The position numbers were made by a program, and so were the translations under genes. Below the pieces are notes generated by a model. The model saw only the letters and a program-made list of their open reading frames with translations. It had not been told where the DNA came from and did no database searches. A DNA stretch of 14,713 nt from an uncultured Gammaproteobacteria bacterium (GTDB taxonomy: Bacteria > Pseudomonadota > Gammaproteobacteria > Chromatiales > Chromatiaceae). Shown piece by piece: positions 1 through 7,447 of the stretch (the stretch's first letter is position 1; every line of letters begins with the position of its first letter). Location of the stretch: contig CALAZS010000216.1 in NCBI GenBank assembly GCA_937926265.1, positions 1 to 14,713 of the forward strand. Reading direction: 5' to 3'.

Positions 1-95
1 GGCAGGTTGGATAATCTGCACAGCTGGGATAAAGAAATTTTAACTTCATCTTCCAGTATTTCTCCCTGAAGAATTTTCAAAATATCTTTTGGCAT
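1..95 (-). CDS. cbpM: CbpM-like chaperone modulator (partial, N-terminus only)
   Basis: Only the first 31 codons lie in the window; the gene runs off the left edge. The translation starts MPKDILKILQGEILEDEV and continues into a hydrophobic ISLSQLCRLSNL segment, which resembles the helix-turn-helix start of MerR-like CbpM proteins. The ATG at 93-95 lies two bases after the cbpA stop codon, and an AGGGG stretch inside the end of cbpA can serve as its ribosome binding site, so the two are translationally coupled. CbpM family members bind the J-domain of CbpA and inhibit its co-chaperone and DNA-binding activity. The assignment rests mostly on position directly after cbpA plus this short N-terminal match; another small MerR-like protein is possible. 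Confidence 0.7.
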   Translation of the reverse strand, partial: MPKDILKILQGEILEDEVKISLSQLCRLSNL

Positions 96-97
96 AG

Positions 98-1060
98 TCA
101 TACCCCTAAAGCTGCACGCGGATTAAAGTTGAAAGCTTTTTCCATATCCCGATAAGCCTGCCTGGTTTTTTCATCATTGGCCTCTGGCAGTGCTATCTCT
201 ATAGCTGCATATAAATCCCCGGGTTCTCGGGCTGGAATCCCCCTGCCTTTCAGGCGCAGCTTTTTCCCACTTGAAGAGTTAGCCGGTATTTTTAAATCAA
301 TCCTGCCTGCAGGTGTTGGCAGCTTGACAGTAGCTCCCAGCATAGCCTCCCATGGAGCAACAGGACACTTAAGATAAATATCCTTGCCCTCGACCTGGTA
401 AAAAGGATGTGGCTGAAATTCTATTTCCAGAAACAGGTCACCTGCTTCGCCCTTGCCCATTCCCTTGGCTCCTTGTTTCGCCAGGCGTATATGCTGGCCC
501 TGCCGCACACCTTTGGGGATATGAACATTAAGCGTTCTTTCCTTTAACCGGGGGCGGCCATTCTGATCCAGTTCAGAATGTTTGATTGAGATTGCTCGCG
601 TTACCCCATGAAAAGCGTCATCCAGACTGATCAGAATTTTTGCATGGGTGTCCTGTCCACGGGCATGGAACTGCCCTCCATAGTCACCTGTGGCGTAATT
701 GGAGCCATGAGAAAACCCTGCCCTACCGAACAGGCTTTCGAAAAAGTCACTAAAATGCTCCGCATCCGTGCCGGTAAAACCACCTCCGTGAAATTCAAAC
801 CCCTGATCCCATTCAGGAGGAGGATGAAATTCCTGGCCAGCCTTCCAGTTCTTACCCAACTGATCGTATGCAGCACGTTTTTCGGGATCTTTTAACACCT
901 CGTAGGCTTCACCAAGCTCTTTAAAGTGCTGTTCCGCATCAGACTCCTTGCTGACATCAGGATGGTATTTTCTGGCCAGCTTTCTGTATGCCCGCTTGAT
1001 CTCATCCTGGGAAGCTTTCCGGTCAACGCCCATTATTTCGTAATAATCCTTAAATTCCAC
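98..1060 (-). CDS. cbpA: CbpA, DnaJ-type (class B J-domain) co-chaperone / curved-DNA-binding protein
   Basis: A 320-residue J-domain protein of normal CbpA length. The J-domain occupies about residues 1-70 with the essential HPD triad at 33-35. A Gly/Phe/His-rich linker follows at about 75-135, then two DnaJ C-terminal beta-sandwich domains from about 138 to 300. There is no CxxCxGxG zinc finger, which separates it from DnaJ proper and fits CbpA. It should stimulate Hsp70 (DnaK) ATPase activity and may bind curved DNA in the nucleoid. The start is a GTG at 1058-1060 preceded by AGAGG at 8 bp spacing. It is followed two bases later by the cbpM start. It is divergent from the suf operon; a weak heat-shock-like promoter lies upstream. 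Confidence 0.95.
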   Translation of the reverse strand: MEFKDYYEIMGVDRKASQDEIKRAYRKLARKYHPDVSKESDAEQHFKELGEAYEVLKDPEKRAAYDQLGKNWKAGQEFHPPPEWDQGFEFHGGGFTGTDAEHFSDFFESLFGRAGFSHGSNYATGDYGGQFHARGQDTHAKILISLDDAFHGVTRAISIKHSELDQNGRPRLKERTLNVHIPKGVRQGQHIRLAKQGAKGMGKGEAGDLFLEIEFQPHPFYQVEGKDIYLKCPVAPWEAMLGATVKLPTPAGRIDLKIPANSSSGKKLRLKGRGIPAREPGDLYAAIEIALPEANDEKTRQAYRDMEKAFNFNPRAALGV

Positions 1061-1106
1061 AGATCAAACCTCTTAACAAAAGTGAAAGCCATAAATCTCT
1101 AGTATG

Positions 1107-1133
1107 AAATTTGGGCTGAAGATGATTTTTCAA
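1107..1133 (-). promoter_or_regulatory. Possible heat-shock (sigma-32-like) promoter for cbpA
   Basis: Reading the minus strand, TTGAAA (from 1133) is followed about 12 bp later by CCCAAATTT (to 1107). This resembles the sigma-32 pattern of CTTGAAA and CCCCATnT with a 13-14 bp gap, but the -10 part is imperfect. The location, about 50 bp before the cbpA start, is suitable. Known cbpA regulation in E. coli is by sigma-S and other factors, so a heat-shock assignment is only a guess from the sequence. Confidence 0.25.
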
Positions 1134-1174
1134 TACTGAATAAGGGGTTTCTAATTCACACACATTCCATGTCG

Positions 1175-1202
1175 TTGATAATTAGTACCGAATCACTATA
1201 AC
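1175..1202 (+). promoter_or_regulatory. Candidate sigma-70 promoter of the suf operon
   Basis: TTGATA (1175-1180), a 16 bp spacer and TATAAC (1197-1202) lie about 40 bp upstream of the sufB ATG. AGAGG, 8 bp before the ATG, is the ribosome binding site. I see no convincing IscR type 1 or type 2 site in the 179 bp intergenic region, and no Rrf2-family regulator gene precedes sufB, which is the common arrangement in many proteobacteria. Confidence 0.45.
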
Positions 1203-1239
1203 CTAGTAAAACACTCAGGAATTATTAGAGGCTCAAATT

Positions 1240-2688
1240 ATGCAATCTACGAACAGTTCTATTGATGAATTGTTGGATGCGGGTTACGAATACGGGTTCG
1301 TAACCGATGTGGCATCCGATACCCTGCCACCAGGGCTGGATGAATCAACAGTACGTGCAATTTCAGCAAAGAAAAATGAACCTGACTGGCTCCTGCAATG
1401 GCGATTAGAGGCCTTTCGTCACTGGCTTACCATGGAAGAGCCTGAATGGGCACATATTGCCAAACCCAGGATAGATTTTCAGTCTATTTCTTACTACTCG
1501 GCACCAAACTCGCTGAAAGATGCCCCCGAAAGCCTGGATGATATCGATCCGGAAATCCGCAAAACCTACGATAAACTGGGTATTCCAATTGAAGAACAGA
1601 TGGCACTTGCCGGTATTGCCGTCGATGCCGTTTTTGACAGCGTTTCTGTTGCAACAACTTTCAGGGAAAAACTGGCTGAGTCAGGTGTTATTTTCAGCTC
1701 GATTTCGGAAGCTGTGCATGACCACCCCGACTTGATTAAGGAATACCTTGGTTCGGTGGTTTCCTATCGTGATAATTTCTTCGCCTGTCTAAATGCCGCG
1801 GTTTTCAGTGACGGCACCTTTGTCTACATTCCCAAGGGCGTTAAATGCCCGATGGAACTATCGACCTATTTCCGCATTAATGAAAGAAACACCGGTCAAT
1901 TTGAACGCACCCTTATCGTCGCTGAAGACCAGAGCCATGTAAGTTACCTGGAAGGCTGTACTGCGCCGATGCGTGATGAAAACCAGCTTCATGCAGCTGT
2001 TGTCGAGCTGATCGCCAAGGACGACGCCACGATCAAGTATTCCACGGTACAAAACTGGTACCCCGGTGATGACCAGGGCAAAGGTGGTATCTACAATTTT
2101 GTAACCAAGCGCGGCGATTGCCGGGGTGATCGTTCCCGTATCTCCTGGACCCAGGTTGAGACCGGCTCAGCGATAACCTGGAAATATCCAAGCTGTATTT
2201 TACGTGGCGATGATTCAGTCGGTGAGTTTTATTCAGTTGCTGTCGCCCGAGGTATGCAACAGGCAGACACCGGTACAAAGATGATTCACATGGGAAAAAA
2301 CACCTCCAGCACGATAGTCTCCAAAGGCATATCCGCCGGTCGTGGACAAAATGCCTACAGGGGACTGGTACGTATTACCCAGGCAGCCGAAAACGCCAGG
2401 AACCATACCCAGTGTGACTCACTGTTAATTGGCGATACCTGCGGAGCGCATACCTTTCCCTATATAGAAAACCGCAACCCATCAGCCAAGCTTGAGCACG
2501 AGGCCACCACCTCCAAGATCGGTGAAGATCAATTGTTCTATTGTCGACAAAGGGGCTTGAGCGAGGAAGATGCCGTCTCAATGATCGTCAATGGATTTTG
2601 CAAGGAAGTCTTTAATGAACTTCCGATGGAATTTGCTGTTGAGGCACAAAAACTTCTCAGCGTCACTTTAGAAGGCGCTGTTGGATAA
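1240..2688 (+). CDS. sufB: SufB, Fe-S cluster assembly scaffold subunit
   Basis: At 482 residues this is close to E. coli SufB (495). The C-terminal beta-helix core and tail are very typical: CGAHTFPYIE, HEATTSKIGEDQ, FYCRQRG and a final FAVEAQKLL segment. Cys240 (in YLEGCTAP) and Cys392 (in HTQCDSLLIG) correspond to E. coli Cys254 and Cys405, the residues that accept persulfide sulfur and build the nascent cluster. SufB works in the cytosol as part of the SufBC2D complex, taking sulfur from SufE. The start ATG has AGAGG at 8 bp. It is the first gene of a six-gene operon; sufC begins 24 bp downstream. Confidence 0.98.
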   Translation: MQSTNSSIDELLDAGYEYGFVTDVASDTLPPGLDESTVRAISAKKNEPDWLLQWRLEAFRHWLTMEEPEWAHIAKPRIDFQSISYYSAPNSLKDAPESLDDIDPEIRKTYDKLGIPIEEQMALAGIAVDAVFDSVSVATTFREKLAESGVIFSSISEAVHDHPDLIKEYLGSVVSYRDNFFACLNAAVFSDGTFVYIPKGVKCPMELSTYFRINERNTGQFERTLIVAEDQSHVSYLEGCTAPMRDENQLHAAVVELIAKDDATIKYSTVQNWYPGDDQGKGGIYNFVTKRGDCRGDRSRISWTQVETGSAITWKYPSCILRGDDSVGEFYSVAVARGMQQADTGTKMIHMGKNTSSTIVSKGISAGRGQNAYRGLVRITQAAENARNHTQCDSLLIGDTCGAHTFPYIENRNPSAKLEHEATTSKIGEDQLFYCRQRGLSEEDAVSMIVNGFCKEVFNELPMEFAVEAQKLLSVTLEGAVG

Positions 2689-2712
2689 GTTATAGGATAA
2701 CCGGAGATAACA

Positions 2713-3465
2713 ATGTTAACGATTAATGATTTGAAAGTTTCAGTTGAACAAAAAGATATCCTCAAAGGGTTATCTCTACAGGTTAATGCAGGTGAAGTGC
2801 ATGCCATCATGGGACCTAACGGTTCCGGCAAAAGCACTTTGTCGCATGTACTTGCCGGCAAAGATGGCTACCAGGTAACTTCAGGCACTGTGACCTACAA
2901 AGGAACAAACCTGCTTGATCTTGAAACCGAGGAACGAGCCCACCAGGGTGTTTTTCTCGCCATGCAGTATCCGGTCGAACTGCCCGGTGTTAATAATATG
3001 GTATTTTTGCGAGAGTCATATAACGCTTTGCGTAAAGCGCGCGGCGAAGCAGAACTTGATTCGGCCGCCTTTATCAAGCTGGTCAGAGAAAAAGCAGATC
3101 AGGTCAAACTTCCCAGTAAACTATTAAAACGCAGCGTTAACAGCGGTTTTTCCGGTGGTGAGAAAAAACGTAATGAAATATTGCAGATGGCGCTGCTTGA
3201 GCCAAGCCTGGCGATACTCGACGAAACAGATTCCGGCCTTGATATTGACGCCCTTCGTATTGTTGCCGATGGCGTGAACCAGTTACGCAGCGATGACCGG
3301 GCAATGATCGTTGTAACACACTACCAGCGCCTGTTGGATTACATTAAACCTGATGTTGTTCACGTTCTGGCAGATGGACAGATTATTAAAAGCGGTGATT
3401 TCAGCCTGGCCAGAGAACTGGAAGACAAAGGCTATGGCTGGCTGCTTGATGGAGAAGCCGCATGA
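2713..3465 (+). CDS. sufC: SufC, ABC-type ATPase of the SufBCD complex
   Basis: A 250-residue soluble ABC ATPase with Walker A GPNGSGKST (34-42), signature SGGEKKRNE (from residue 147), Walker B ending in Asp170-Glu171 and the switch histidine His203. SGGEKKRNE and the Walker B context ILDETDSGLDIDAL are diagnostic for SufC, as opposed to transporter ATPases. Its ATP hydrolysis drives the SufB-SufD rearrangement needed for cluster formation. The start codon has GGAG at good spacing. The stop overlaps the sufD start (ATGA at 3462-3465), so the two subunits are translationally coupled. Confidence 0.98.
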   Translation: MLTINDLKVSVEQKDILKGLSLQVNAGEVHAIMGPNGSGKSTLSHVLAGKDGYQVTSGTVTYKGTNLLDLETEERAHQGVFLAMQYPVELPGVNNMVFLRESYNALRKARGEAELDSAAFIKLVREKADQVKLPSKLLKRSVNSGFSGGEKKRNEILQMALLEPSLAILDETDSGLDIDALRIVADGVNQLRSDDRAMIVVTHYQRLLDYIKPDVVHVLADGQIIKSGDFSLARELEDKGYGWLLDGEAA

Positions 3466-4859
3466 ATACCCCGGCCAACCAGATTACCCAGGTTTCTCAG
3501 ATTCAATGGTTAGATTCGTTCAAGCAATCTATTGGCCTGGCTACCAGCAAAGGTCCAGATGCTCTTGACCTGGTTCGTCAACGGGCAGGCAAAGCGCTAG
3601 CATCTGAACCGGTGCCATTTCGCAAGATGGAACGCTGGCGTTACACGCCTGTTGACGGCCTGTTTAAATTACCACTGAATATTGTTAAATCAGCTCCTGC
3701 GAATGACCGCGACTTCAGTGATTTTTTTACTCTTGGGCTGGATTCCTATCGTTTCATCATAGCCGATGGCAAAGCAACATTTCTTGGAGATGTAAATAAC
3801 TTGCCTGCAGGGGTGACTCTGACATCAATGCATACAGCCAGACAGCAACAGCCGGAATTACTTTCACGTTATGCCGGAAAGATCATGAATCATGAGGGCG
3901 CTGATAATGGTTTTCAAACTTCCGGATCAAAGAAAGATTCCAGGCTTTTCCAGCATCTGAATCAATCTGCCCTTACTGATGGTATTTTCATTCATATTCC
4001 TGAAGGCGTGAAGCTGGAAAAACCTGTGGAAGTGTTATTTGTAAAAACCGGCGATGAAGCTGACCTGATTCAAACACACAATGTCATTGTTTTGGAAAAC
4101 AAAGCTGAAATGACATTGATTGAAAATCATGCCAGTGAAAAAGCTTCAGATAGCTTTAGCAATAACCAGTTCGAAATTGATTTGCAAAATCAATCCAGGA
4201 TGAAACATTATTTTCTGCAAAACCAGCATACAAGTAACTGGTTCAGACAAGGCATTCATCGTACACAGTCTTCCGAAAGCCATTACCAGGGTTGGTTTGG
4301 CTGTTGTGGAAGCCACTGGAGCCGCCTGGAATTAAATGCCTTTTTCACCGGCGAAAACGCTGTAAGTGATATAAAAGGTATTCAGCTTGGTATGGATGGC
4401 CAGGTTAATGATATCCACATGGACATCCGTCATGACCTGCCGCACTGTCAAAGTGAACAGCATTTTCGGGGCCTGGTATCAAACAAGAGCAAGATCGTTT
4501 TTGATGGCAATATTACCGTTTCCAAGGATGCACAGAAAACGGTTGCCCACCTGTCGGACAATAACCTTATGTTAACCCGCAATACTGAAGTGGATGCCAA
4601 GCCACAGCTGGAAATTTATGCCGACGATGTTCAATGCAGCCATGGCACCAGTATCGGGGAACTCGATGAGCAACAGGTATTCTACTTACGTTCCAGGGGT
4701 ATAGATGAAAATCATGCCCGTAGCCTGCTAAGTCTTGGTTTCGTTGCAGAATTAATCGAAAACATTGAACTCGAAGAATTCAGGCAACATATGCTTGATT
4801 TGCTCGATCAACAACTACGGGCATCGCAACGCGTGGAGACTGTGAATGGCAGCAACTAA
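3462..4859 (+). CDS. sufD: SufD, Fe-S cluster assembly scaffold subunit
   Basis: A 465-residue SufB paralogue, somewhat longer than E. coli SufD (423). The conserved C-terminal segment is clear: CSHGTSIGELDEQQ with His394 matching the E. coli SufD His360 needed for iron delivery or cluster formation, followed by FYLRSRGI. The N-terminal helical domain (about 1-120) contains the usual EPVPFRKMERWRYTP motif. Together with SufB it forms the beta-helix interface where the cluster is built. GGAG within the end of sufC serves as the ribosome binding site, and its own 3' end overlaps sufT by 14 bp. Confidence 0.96.
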   Translation: MNTPANQITQVSQIQWLDSFKQSIGLATSKGPDALDLVRQRAGKALASEPVPFRKMERWRYTPVDGLFKLPLNIVKSAPANDRDFSDFFTLGLDSYRFIIADGKATFLGDVNNLPAGVTLTSMHTARQQQPELLSRYAGKIMNHEGADNGFQTSGSKKDSRLFQHLNQSALTDGIFIHIPEGVKLEKPVEVLFVKTGDEADLIQTHNVIVLENKAEMTLIENHASEKASDSFSNNQFEIDLQNQSRMKHYFLQNQHTSNWFRQGIHRTQSSESHYQGWFGCCGSHWSRLELNAFFTGENAVSDIKGIQLGMDGQVNDIHMDIRHDLPHCQSEQHFRGLVSNKSKIVFDGNITVSKDAQKTVAHLSDNNLMLTRNTEVDAKPQLEIYADDVQCSHGTSIGELDEQQVFYLRSRGIDENHARSLLSLGFVAELIENIELEEFRQHMLDLLDQQLRASQRVETVNGSN

Positions 4860-5151
4860 AGAGGCCGTCATTGAGGCTGTGAAAACAGTATTTGACCCGG
4901 AAATTCCGGTAAATGTATACGACCTGGGATTGATCTACGATATTGATTTTCCACGACCTGATCAGATTCATATCACCATGACACTGACATCACCTGCCTG
5001 CCCGGTTGCCCAGTCATTACCAAACCAGGTGAAACAGGCAGTTATAGGCGCAACAGCAATTGATGATGTCAATGTTGATATTGTCTGGGACCCTCCCTGG
5101 AGCCAGAACGCAATGAGTGAAGATGCCAAACTGGCATTAAACATGATTTAA
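4846..5151 (+). CDS. sufT: SufT-type (MIP18/DUF59) Fe-S assembly protein
   Basis: A 101-residue DUF59 protein. Diagnostic features are DPEIPVNVYDLGLIY at 17-31, the conserved cysteine Cys52 in SPACPV, and VWDPPWS at about 80-86. Members encoded in suf operons (SufT, SUF-associated) help in maturation or transfer of Fe-S clusters; homologues include PaaD and eukaryotic MIP18. The start overlaps the end of sufD by 14 bp with GGAG just upstream, showing tight operon packing. In many suf operons sufS lies between sufD and sufT; here the overlap leaves no room for it. The exact biochemical role of the family remains less certain than for SufBCD. Confidence 0.93.
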   Translation: MAATKEAVIEAVKTVFDPEIPVNVYDLGLIYDIDFPRPDQIHITMTLTSPACPVAQSLPNQVKQAVIGATAIDDVNVDIVWDPPWSQNAMSEDAKLALNMI

Positions 5152-5171
5152 GATTTAACGGAGTCTGAAAG

Positions 5172-5501
5172 ATGGCAGTAAATTTAACTGAAAATGCCGC
5201 TTCTCATGTCAAAGCCATGCTTGAAAAGCGTGGCGGTGGAATAGGCCTTAGAGTGGCAACACGAAAATCGGGATGCACAGGTTATGCCTATGATGTTGAC
5301 TATGCCGACAGTATCGAAGCTGATGACCATGTCTTTGAAACCCATGACATTAAGGTTATTGTCAATAATGACGACCTTAGCTTTCTTGATGGTATGACAA
5401 TTGATTTCATCAAGCAGAATATGCTCAATGAAGGCTTTGAGTTTATTAACCCGAATGTGAAAGACGAATGTGGATGTGGCGAAAGCGTTTCATTTAAATA
5501 A
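5172..5501 (+). CDS. sufA: SufA/IscA-family A-type Fe-S carrier
   Basis: A 109-residue HesB/IscA/SufA protein with the three cluster-ligand cysteines: Cys35 (SGCTGY) and Cys100/Cys102 (CGCG near the C-terminus). A-type carriers receive clusters from the SufBCD scaffold and pass them to target apoproteins. The start follows sufT by about 20 bp with GGAG upstream. The operon position supports the SufA name, but sequence alone cannot separate SufA from IscA, so the symbol is a context-based choice. Confidence 0.93.
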   Translation: MAVNLTENAASHVKAMLEKRGGGIGLRVATRKSGCTGYAYDVDYADSIEADDHVFETHDIKVIVNNDDLSFLDGMTIDFIKQNMLNEGFEFINPNVKDECGCGESVSFK

Positions 5502-5534
5502 GCAAATAGGCAAAATTGCAAACAGGGGAATACA

Positions 5535-5972
5535 GTGACGCTTGACGACTACGTAGATACATTCGAGTTATTTGATGACTGGGATCAGCGTTACCAGTAC
5601 CTAACCGAGTTGGGCGATCAACTTCAGGATTTGCCGGATTCGCTGCGGACCGAAGAAAACCGGGTTAAAGGCTGTATGAGCCAGGTATGGGTATCTGCCT
5701 ATCTGCAGTCATCCGGCCCTTCCGGTTCATCAGAACTGGTTGGCTTTCATGCTGATTGCGACACTCCCACCATTAAGGGTGTTCTGGCATTACTTGTAGA
5801 TTTGATGTCCGAAAAACCTGTTGCAGATGTTCTTGATACCGACCTGGATGAAATTTTTGACCGGTTGTCTCTGGATGATCATCTATCACCCAATCGTCAT
5901 TTTGGCATTTATGCAATCGTAACATTGATGAAAGAACAGACCGAGAAGTTAACGTCGACAGAAACGGCCTGA
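5535..5972 (+). CDS. sufE: SufE, sulfur acceptor from a cysteine desulfurase
   Basis: A 145-residue SufE-family protein. Cys47 in NRVKGCMSQVW corresponds to E. coli SufE Cys51, which takes persulfide sulfur from SufS and hands it to SufB. Length and the acidic, helical C-terminus are typical. The start is a GTG at 5535-5537 with AGGGG upstream; the gap after sufA is about 33 bp. It closes the operon. Its normal partner SufS is not encoded in this window, so it must pair with a desulfurase encoded elsewhere (a distant SufS, CsdA or IscS type); that partner is unknown. Confidence 0.95.
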   Translation: MTLDDYVDTFELFDDWDQRYQYLTELGDQLQDLPDSLRTEENRVKGCMSQVWVSAYLQSSGPSGSSELVGFHADCDTPTIKGVLALLVDLMSEKPVADVLDTDLDEIFDRLSLDDHLSPNRHFGIYAIVTLMKEQTEKLTSTETA

Positions 5973-6028
5973 TAAAACCACAATATTATATTTTTAGGAA
6001 TAATATCTTAGGAAAATTAATTTTTGGG

Positions 6029-6040
6029 CACTTGCAAGTG
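6029..6040. repeat. Perfect 12 bp palindrome upstream of dedA
   Basis: CACTTGCAAGTG is a perfect inverted repeat in the AT-rich gap between sufE and the DedA gene, about 30-45 bp before its start. It could be an operator half-site pair or a small hairpin. There is no following T-run, so it is not a terminator. Confidence 0.4.
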
Positions 6041-6083
6041 TTCGCCTGTTTGCTGATGGAGAATTCAGATTAACGAACTGATT

Positions 6084-6572
6084 TTGCAGTGGCTGAATGA
6101 AAACCAGCAGTATGCATTATTGGCAGTGCCTGCCCTGGCATTTCTTGAAGCAATAGTTGGCATAGGCCTGTTCGTATCAGGTGCAATCCTGCTTACTGTT
6201 GCAACCATTTTGTATTCCCAGAACATTGCAACGCTTGAACAAATCTTACCATTAGCTTTTGTATTTGCTGCGTTGTCCGATCACGCAGGTTTTTATTTTG
6301 GGCGCTATATAGGACCAGGATTACATCACTCAAACCTGTTTGAGCGTTACTCAAATAAAATAAATAAAGCAGAGCAATTTATTGTTAAATATGGCTCAGC
6401 CGCAGTAGTTTTAGGACGACTCATAACAGCGATTCGCAGCCTGGTTCCAATGCTTATTGGAATCAGCGGCATGAGTCGCCTGAGATTTACGGTATTTGAT
6501 TTAATTGCATGCTTTATATGGACCTGTGGTTTAGGACTATTAATAGTGGGCCTGGATAATTTGTTTACATGA
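6084..6572 (+). CDS. DedA-family inner-membrane protein
   Basis: A 162-residue (from TTG) integral membrane protein of the DedA/VTT (SNARE-associated) family. It has the conserved acidic residue Glu22 in the first re-entrant region (LEAIVGIGLFVSG), Asp66 and Gly73-Arg74 (SDHAGFYFGRYIG), and the late GR..AIRSLVP..GISGM block at 111-130. DedA proteins support lipid carrier (undecaprenyl phosphate or phospholipid) flipping and membrane-potential homeostasis; which substrate this one moves cannot be told. The TTG at 6084 lacks a nearby ribosome binding site. An in-frame ATT at 6069, seven bases after GGAG, would give an N-terminus MNELILQW typical of the family and may be the true start. It is shorter than most DedA proteins (about 200 residues). 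Confidence 0.88.
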   Translation: MQWLNENQQYALLAVPALAFLEAIVGIGLFVSGAILLTVATILYSQNIATLEQILPLAFVFAALSDHAGFYFGRYIGPGLHHSNLFERYSNKINKAEQFIVKYGSAAVVLGRLITAIRSLVPMLIGISGMSRLRFTVFDLIACFIWTCGLGLLIVGLDNLFT

Positions 6573-6579
6573 ATTCAAT

Positions 6580-6610
6580 TTGAAACTGCATTCAATATTT
6601 TTAATATAAT
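6580..6610 (+). promoter_or_regulatory. Candidate promoter of the CinA-like gene
   Basis: TTGAAA (6580-6585) and a perfect TATAAT (6605-6610) are separated by 19 bp, slightly long for sigma-70. They lie just before the 6641 ATG, which has no visible Shine-Dalgarno sequence. The very AT-rich context supports promoter function, but chance matches are easy in such sequence. Confidence 0.35.
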
Positions 6611-6640
6611 TAAAATGATTAACAACCAACTTTAATAAAA

Positions 6641-7378
6641 ATGAATATCGGTTTATATGTTGTCGGCGATGAAATCCTCAGTGGAAAGCGTCAGGACAGG
6701 CACCTCGCCAATGTTGCAGCCCTGCTGCAGGAACGTGGCCTGCAGTTAGCCTGGGTTAAATTTCTTGGAGACGACCTTGAGATTCTGGTCAATGAATTTA
6801 AACGCAGTTTTAATTCAGATGACCTGGTTTTCAGCTGTGGTGGAATTGGTGGTACGCCCGATGATTTAACAAGACTCGCAGCTGCCAGGGCACTTAATAT
6901 CGATCTTGAGTTTCACCCTGAAGGCCTGCAGATACTTGAATCCAGAGCCGAGTATTTTGAGGGAGGCATTACTGAACAGCGTAAGCGCATGGTTGAATTT
7001 CCGGTTGGCTCCGGGCTTATTCCAAACCCTGTAAACCAGGTCCCCGGCTTTAGTTTTCACCGGCATTACTTTGTACCCGGTTTTCCGAAAATGGCACAGC
7101 CTATGATTCAGTGGGTTCTTGAAAACCATTACGCTGACCTTAATAACAGCGACTATCGGGAATGGTCTCTGATACTGCACCAGGTCCCTGAAAGTAAAAT
7201 TGCTGATTTAATGAGTCAAATTCAGCAGGATTTCCAGGTTAAGGTATTCAGCCTCCCACGCTTTGTTGATGACAGCTACCAGATTGAACTTGGCTTAAAA
7301 GGTCATGATCACCAGGTTCAAAAAGCAAAAGAAAAACTGCTCAGCATATTGACTGAGAGAAACTATAATTTCACTTAA
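6641..7378 (+). CDS. CinA-like / molybdopterin-binding (MoaB/Mog fold) protein
   Basis: A 245-residue protein with the MoCF-biosynthesis fold shared by CinA N-terminal domains and MoaB/MogA. The signature VGDEILSGK is at 8-16, and CGGIGGTPDDLT at 66-77 matches the GG.G.T.DD.T binding-site motif. The C-terminal half (about 165-245) resembles the small alpha/beta domain following this fold in CinA proteins, but the nicotinamide-nucleotide amidase (PncC) domain is absent. In CinA the N-terminal domain hydrolyses ADP-ribose; whether this stand-alone form does is not known. It is monocistronic or loosely linked, 68 bp after the DedA gene. The ATG has no Shine-Dalgarno. Confidence 0.85.
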   Translation: MNIGLYVVGDEILSGKRQDRHLANVAALLQERGLQLAWVKFLGDDLEILVNEFKRSFNSDDLVFSCGGIGGTPDDLTRLAAARALNIDLEFHPEGLQILESRAEYFEGGITEQRKRMVEFPVGSGLIPNPVNQVPGFSFHRHYFVPGFPKMAQPMIQWVLENHYADLNNSDYREWSLILHQVPESKIADLMSQIQQDFQVKVFSLPRFVDDSYQIELGLKGHDHQVQKAKEKLLSILTERNYNFT

Positions 7379-7380
7379 AT

Positions 7381-7419
7381 TTAACCTGTTAAGTTTTGGC
7401 CATTAATTTTACCTGTTAA
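7381..7419. repeat. Pair of TTAACCTGTTAA-like repeats before the MBL-fold gene
   Basis: TTAACCTGTTAA (7381-7392) is itself an inverted repeat (TTAAC-CT-GTTAA). A near copy, TTTACCTGTTAA, lies 27 bp further at 7408-7419. They occupy the short gap between the CinA-like gene and the MBL-fold hydrolase gene and could be operator sites or simply AT-rich duplication. Confidence 0.4.
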
Positions 7420-7447
7420 TTTTACCCATCCGGGGAGGAAGATTTTT

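Noticed and set aside
608..895. Plus-strand open frame of 95 codons inside cbpA
   Set aside because: It lies antisense to the clear J-domain gene and its translation resembles no family.
1061..1239. IscR or Fur box before sufB
   Set aside because: Searched by eye for IscR type 1/2 and Fur-like patterns; only poor partial matches, not enough to report.
2033..2861. Minus-strand open frames opposite sufB and sufC
   Set aside because: They are shadows of strongly conserved genes; no ribosome binding sites or recognisable domains.
5983..6006. ATATTAT...ATAATAT inverted repeat after sufE as a terminator
   Set aside because: The stem is all A/T with a 10 base loop and no T-run after it; too weak to call a terminator.
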